Source: Phytohabitans houttuyneae | GTDB lineage: Bacteria > Actinomycetota > Actinomycetes > Mycobacteriales > Micromonosporaceae | Direction of reading: 5' to 3' | DNA: 64,000 bases | Assembly: GCF_011764425.1 (NCBI RefSeq) | Contig: NZ_BLPF01000005.1 | Location: 337,553 to 401,552 of the forward strand | Shown here: positions 60,677 to 64,000 of the stretch, piece by piece | Position numbering within the stretch: the stretch's first letter is position 1 | Layout: every line of letters begins with the position of its first letter | Notes under the pieces: generated by a model | Databases searched by the model: none | Told to the model about the DNA's origin: nothing | The model's input: only the letters and a program-made list of their open reading frames with translations | Translations under genes and position numbers: made by a program

Positions 60677-61258
60677 TCAGCAGGCGCCGGGGTAGGGGCG
60701 AGCCAACGAGATCGCGTGGACCCGGTCGTTGTGGGCGTCACCCACGTACTCCACGTCCCAGCAGAATGCCTTGAGGGCCCCATCGCTGCTCCGGATCGCC
60801 GACGACCAACAACCGTTGTAGACGAAGTACGAGGAGATTCCGGGAATCCAGCCGTTTTCGAAAACCGTGCTGAAGTTGTAGCCGGCGTAGTCGCAGGGGC
60901 CGTCATAGCCCCACATGTTGGACCAGTTGCCTTGCCAGCCTCGGTGTTGGAAGAGGCGGGCCAACAAAAGCTCGGCCTGCGGTGCCCGCTTGGCCAGTGC
61001 GACCGGGTCGGTGTCGCAGTCCCGGGATACGACGTCGGAGGTCTTCTGGCCGGGGCGGAGTTTGCGCAGCACGATGTTGCAGTGTTCGACATTGGTGGCC
61101 GTGATGGCGCCGGCCGCCGGGTCGCCGACCGCGGCAGAGGGGACGGCCTGCGCTGTGACGCCGGCTTCGGATGCGGACGCGCTCGAGGGTGGGCCCCAGG
61201 CGAGTGCGGCCATGGCCAGGCTCAGCACGGCGGCGGCGATGGTTCTGCCGTTTCTCAC
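60677..61258 (-). CDS. Secreted cysteine-rich protein, paralogue A
   Basis: Exported protein of 193 residues; GTG at 61258 follows GGGAGGT. Signal peptide ~1-30. Mature blocks: HCNIVLRKLRPGQ, DCDTDPVALAKRAP, FQHRGWQGNWSNMWGYDGPCD, ISSYFVYNGCW and FCWDVEYVGDAHNDRVHAI. The WGYDGPCD and VGDAHNDRV motifs recall beta/gamma-crystallin-like or I36 inhibitor-type proteins, but no exact family is known to me. Close paralogue of the divergent gene at 61451. Confidence 0.75.
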   Translation of the reverse strand: MRNGRTIAAAVLSLAMAALAWGPPSSASASEAGVTAQAVPSAAVGDPAAGAITATNVEHCNIVLRKLRPGQKTSDVVSRDCDTDPVALAKRAPQAELLLARLFQHRGWQGNWSNMWGYDGPCDYAGYNFSTVFENGWIPGISSYFVYNGCWSSAIRSSDGALKAFCWDVEYVGDAHNDRVHAISLARPYPGAC

Positions 61259-61450
61259 GGCGGTACCTCCCAAATGGACGACGATTCCGGCCACCATCGG
61301 AACCCGGCCCGGTTTCGTCTCGCTGACGCGGCGGTGACGCGAGCGGCCGATGGCCGCGTCTGGCTGACGCCAGGGACGCGTCAGCGATGTGAAACCGGCC
61401 CGGCGTTGGATGGCGGTGGATTCCTCGTCCACTCAGGGAGGTACCGCAAG
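61259..61450. promoter_or_regulatory. Mirror-image divergent promoter region
   Basis: The two halves are inverted copies: starting from each gene, both read GGTACCTCCC, then TGGACGA, TCC, CCATC, GGCCGGTTTC-like and CGCTGACGCG. The symmetry continues into the paralogous genes, so this is the centre of an inverted duplication of about 700 bases per arm. Ribosome sites GGGAGGT are kept on both sides. Central ACGCGTCAGC-type repeats may be operators. Confidence 0.75.
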
Positions 61451-61975
61451 ATGAGGTACGGCAGGACCATCGCCACTGCGCTGCTCGGCGTCACGCTCAC
61501 CGCGCTGGCGTGGGCCACGCCCGCGGGTGCCGCGGTGGCCCCGGACGGCACGTCGGCCCGCGGCGAACACTGCAACATCGTGCTGCGCAAACTCCAGCCA
61601 GGACGGTCCGTTTCCGAGGTCGTGGCCAAGGATTGCGACACCGACGCCGCCGCGCTGGCCGAGCGCGCTCCGCAGGGTCAGATTCTGCTCAGCACGGTGT
61701 TCCAGCACAGCGGCTGGAAGGGCCTTTCCGTCAACATCTTCGGTTACGACGGCCCCTGTGACTCCGCTGGATACACCTTCGATACGACCTCACACAACAC
61801 GGCCGTGGAAGGGATCTCCTCGTACTTCGTCTACAACAACTGCTGGTACACCGTCATAACGAACAACGCCGGTGCCGTCGACGGCAACTGCTGGGATATC
61901 CCGTACGTGGGCGACGCCCACAACGATCAGGTCCGCAAGCTGCACCTGCGCGACGGATACTGGTGCAACGTGTAG
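61451..61975 (+). CDS. Secreted cysteine-rich protein, paralogue B
   Basis: Exported protein of 174 residues; ATG at 61451 follows GGGAGGT. Signal peptide ~1-27 (TALLGVTLTALAWATPAGAA). Shares with paralogue A the blocks EHCNIVLRKLQPGR, KDCDTDAAALAERAP, FQHSGWKG, GYDGPCDSAGYTF, ISSYFVYNNCWYT and CWDIPYVGDAHNDQVRKL. Six Cys are in matching positions. The shared crystallin-like pattern suggests a small beta-sandwich. Ends three bases from the LuxR gene stop. Confidence 0.75.
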   Translation: MRYGRTIATALLGVTLTALAWATPAGAAVAPDGTSARGEHCNIVLRKLQPGRSVSEVVAKDCDTDAAALAERAPQGQILLSTVFQHSGWKGLSVNIFGYDGPCDSAGYTFDTTSHNTAVEGISSYFVYNNCWYTVITNNAGAVDGNCWDIPYVGDAHNDQVRKLHLRDGYWCNV

Positions 61976-61977
61976 CG

Positions 61978-64000
61978 CTAATCCTTTGCGGGCACGTGCT
62001 TCGCGGGTACGTGCTGGCTGAGCGCCGAGCGGCGAGTGACCCCGAGCTTGGCGAACGCGCGGTGCAGGTGGTTTTCGACGGTTCGCTCGGAGAGCCCGAG
62101 GTGCTGTGCCACCTCCCGGTTGCTGGCTCCGCCGGCGGCGAGCGCGGCGATCTGCTCCTCGCGTCGGGTAAGCGCGGTCGCCGGGCTCAGCCGCCCGAGC
62201 AGGGGCGTGTCGGCGCGGCACTGCTGGGCGAGCGCCGCGGCCGCTTGCAGGGCGCGCGTGCGTTGTGGCGGGCCGTGTGGTCGCGTCCGGGTGGCCGCCA
62301 GGTAGTAGGCCTCGGCGGCCAGCAGGCGCATGTCCTGGGCCCGAAAGGCGTCGCCGGCGGTGACGTAGTCCGCCGGACGGCGAGCACGGATCAGCGCGGA
62401 CACGGCGTTGCCGAACGGCCAGTCGGCCGGCACCTCGATCCGGTCGAGAAGGGCCGCGGCGCAGTCGCCGAACCGGAGCCGGAACAGCGCGAAGGTCGCC
62501 AGCATCGCGAGCCCGGTCGACTGCTCCGCGAGCCAACCGTGGGCGGCCCGCTCAAGGCGGTCCCGCGCCGCCGCGGCGTCGGTGGTCAGGAATTCGTACC
62601 ATGCCATGCCCACGGTCTCGTCGATGTCGTAGCAGCGGATCTGGCCAAGATCGGGCATCGCACGAAGCGCTTTGACGAGCGTGCCAGCCTCGTCTATCTG
62701 TCCGCGTTGGACGGTCGCCAGCAGCCGCAGCGCCAGAGTCCAGCGTTGTCCACTGTGGTGCGCCAGGCTCGCGAAGAGCCGGCCGGCGTCGGCGGCCCGG
62801 GTCGCGGCGTCATCGAGGTCGCCCTGGCACAAGTGGGCGTACGCGACCGCCGCCGTCGACCACGCGTGGCGCATGGGATCGCCGTTGGCGATGGCGTCGG
62901 CCACGGCCGCCGCCGCACGCCGCAGCGCCTCCTGGGCATAGCCTTGATCCGCGAGGATACGGACCTCGAGCAGGAACGCGGCCGGCACGGGGCTGATGGA
63001 GCCGCGGTCTGCCTGCGCCGACAACGTTCGCACCAGGTCAGTCGCCGCACGTGCCTGCGGGAAGCTTGCCGTCATGAGGTTGGCCAGCGCCGCGGCGGTA
63101 CCCGCGATCATGCGGGCACCGGGCTGCGCGGACGGGACGAGCGCCTCCCGGGCGTCCGCTAGCGCCGGGCCGGGGCGGCCGGACATCGCGTACAGCATTG
63201 CGCGGTGGGCCATGATGTCGGACAGCAGCGCGGGACTGTGGATCGTCCGCGCGACCTCGTCGAGCGCGTCGGTGCCCTCGTCGGGGCGGTGCGCGACCCA
63301 TCCGATGTGGTAAGCGTGGGCGATCATTATCGCGGCGCGGTCCGGCTCCGTCCGCGCACGCGCCGCGAGGTCGGCCAGGAGCGAGTCCAGGTCGTCGCTG
63401 GCCACCTCCACCAGGCTTTGGTAGAGCAGAAGGCCGTTGGCGACACTGGGATCGGCGGCGTAGGCGGCCCGTGTCAGCCTTTCGCGTACCGCGAGGTCGA
63501 CCCGCCGCGCGACCGCAAGACCCGCGGCCGCGGTAAGCCTTGCCGTATCGATCGGGCCGCCGCCGTCCAGCCGCCACAGCGCCCACCGGAGCAGGTCGTC
63601 GGCTCGGCGGAGGTCGTGCCGCTCCATCTGGTCGGCCAGCTGGCGTGCGTATCCCAGGCGGGAAGCGGCCGGCGTGGAGTCGGCGACAAGCTCGCGGTAG
63701 AGCGGATGGCTCAGCCGTACCGGCAGGCGGCGGTCGAGCCGGTCGACGGTGAGCAGCCCACGCCGCTCCAGGGCGGCGAGCGCATCGGCCGTCACGAGCT
63801 CGCTCAACTCGCGCAGGCCGATCGGCACCGCCATGGCGGCGATCTCCAACGCTTCCCGTTCCTCTGCACTGGCGCCACGGAGCCGGTCGACCAGCAGGTC
63901 GGACAGGCGAGGGGACGACGCCGGGTTGGGTCTGTCAAACTGCCATTCCGCGCCAACCTTGTGCAGGTATGCCGCCTGCAGACCATCCAGGAGGATTTCG
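61978..64000 (-). CDS. LuxR-family regulator (C-terminal part)
   Basis: At least 674 residues; the N-terminal AAA-type part lies outside the window. The visible portion begins EILLDGLQAAYLHKVG and contains a winged helix-like link (LAALERRGLLTVDRLDRRLPVRLSHPLY, in outline), long TPR-like helices and a C-terminal LuxR HTH (LTRREEQIAALAAGGASNREVAQHL, SERTVENHLHRAFAKLGV). The protein belongs to the large MalT/LAL group. Ligand and target unknown. Confidence 0.9.
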   Translation of the reverse strand, partial: EILLDGLQAAYLHKVGAEWQFDRPNPASSPRLSDLLVDRLRGASAEEREALEIAAMAVPIGLRELSELVTADALAALERRGLLTVDRLDRRLPVRLSHPLYRELVADSTPAASRLGYARQLADQMERHDLRRADDLLRWALWRLDGGGPIDTARLTAAAGLAVARRVDLAVRERLTRAAYAADPSVANGLLLYQSLVEVASDDLDSLLADLAARARTEPDRAAIMIAHAYHIGWVAHRPDEGTDALDEVARTIHSPALLSDIMAHRAMLYAMSGRPGPALADAREALVPSAQPGARMIAGTAAALANLMTASFPQARAATDLVRTLSAQADRGSISPVPAAFLLEVRILADQGYAQEALRRAAAAVADAIANGDPMRHAWSTAAVAYAHLCQGDLDDAATRAADAGRLFASLAHHSGQRWTLALRLLATVQRGQIDEAGTLVKALRAMPDLGQIRCYDIDETVGMAWYEFLTTDAAAARDRLERAAHGWLAEQSTGLAMLATFALFRLRFGDCAAALLDRIEVPADWPFGNAVSALIRARRPADYVTAGDAFRAQDMRLLAAEAYYLAATRTRPHGPPQRTRALQAAAALAQQCRADTPLLGRLSPATALTRREEQIAALAAGGASNREVAQHLGLSERTVENHLHRAFAKLGVTRRSALSQHVPAKHVPAKD

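Overview
The window is very GC-rich DNA with the codon bias, short intergenic gaps and gene repertoire of a filamentous actinobacterium: BTAD/AfsR-type regulators, a DivIVA-like protein, secreted cellulase and xylanase, fn3-MoxR-DUF58-transglutaminase genes, and many secreted proteins of unknown role. Family content and the style of the intergenic palindromes point to Micromonosporaceae. That assignment is inference; no rRNA is present. The one RNA gene is tRNA-Leu(GAG) at 24795-24877.

Layout. 1-4500: start of a GH10 xylanase with a palindromic upstream site, a phosphotransferase, a chimeric pseudogene and a secreted double-domain esterase. 4600-12070: small membrane proteins, a Nudix/P-loop ATPase pair, a DUF3159 protein whose 3' end is tandemly copied, a methyltransferase, a cold-shock protein, a stand-alone receiver and a MerR/GyrI-like regulator. 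12072-20700: a coupled four-gene operon (fn3/propeller membrane protein, MoxR ATPase, DUF58, degenerate TgpA-type transglutaminase) plus a TPR/fn3 membrane protein. 20750-24630: a zinc-free MDR oxidoreductase behind a pair of palindromes, decayed SDR and AraC genes, an aldehyde dehydrogenase and a RidA protein. 24795-27850: tRNA-Leu followed by two halves of a wrecked serine recombinase, with an intact polymorphic-toxin 3' module (HINT plus putative deaminase) and a translationally coupled putative immunity gene between them. 28200-37680: methyltransferase, HSL-type hydrolase with an ABM monooxygenase, AraC regulator, Hsp70-like membrane protein with an IS5-type element just upstream, DEAD-box helicase and DivIVA-like protein. 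37950-50930: lectin-like and other secreted proteins, an AfsR-type regulator, a TetR/glycosyltransferase pair, a CPBP protease-histidine kinase-response regulator operon, a Tat-exported amine oxidase and a GNAT protein. 51115-64000: an NTPase-TPR-BTAD regulator, a GH6 cellulase with a palindromic operator, sigma-like genes, a large composite repeat, an ECF sigma/lipoprotein/Ser-Thr kinase group, an inverted pair of secreted paralogues and the end of a LuxR-family regulator.

Three structural themes stand out. First, two distant loci (about 7795-8166 and 56886-57867) are bounded by inverted copies of the same sequence and filled with degenerate repeats; they look like members of one non-coding repeat family. 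Second, a toxin-immunity cassette sits between the two halves of a broken recombinase beside a tRNA. Third, seven otherwise intact genes each lack exactly one base, and each can be repaired by adding one G or C to a short homopolymer. This suggests sequencing or assembly error and should be kept in mind before any of them is called a pseudogene.

Regulation visible in the sequence includes LacI-like palindromes before GH10, esterase and GH6 genes, paired operators at the MDR and TetR genes, a MerR-type promoter, and a hairpin plus T-tract upstream of the cold-shock gene.
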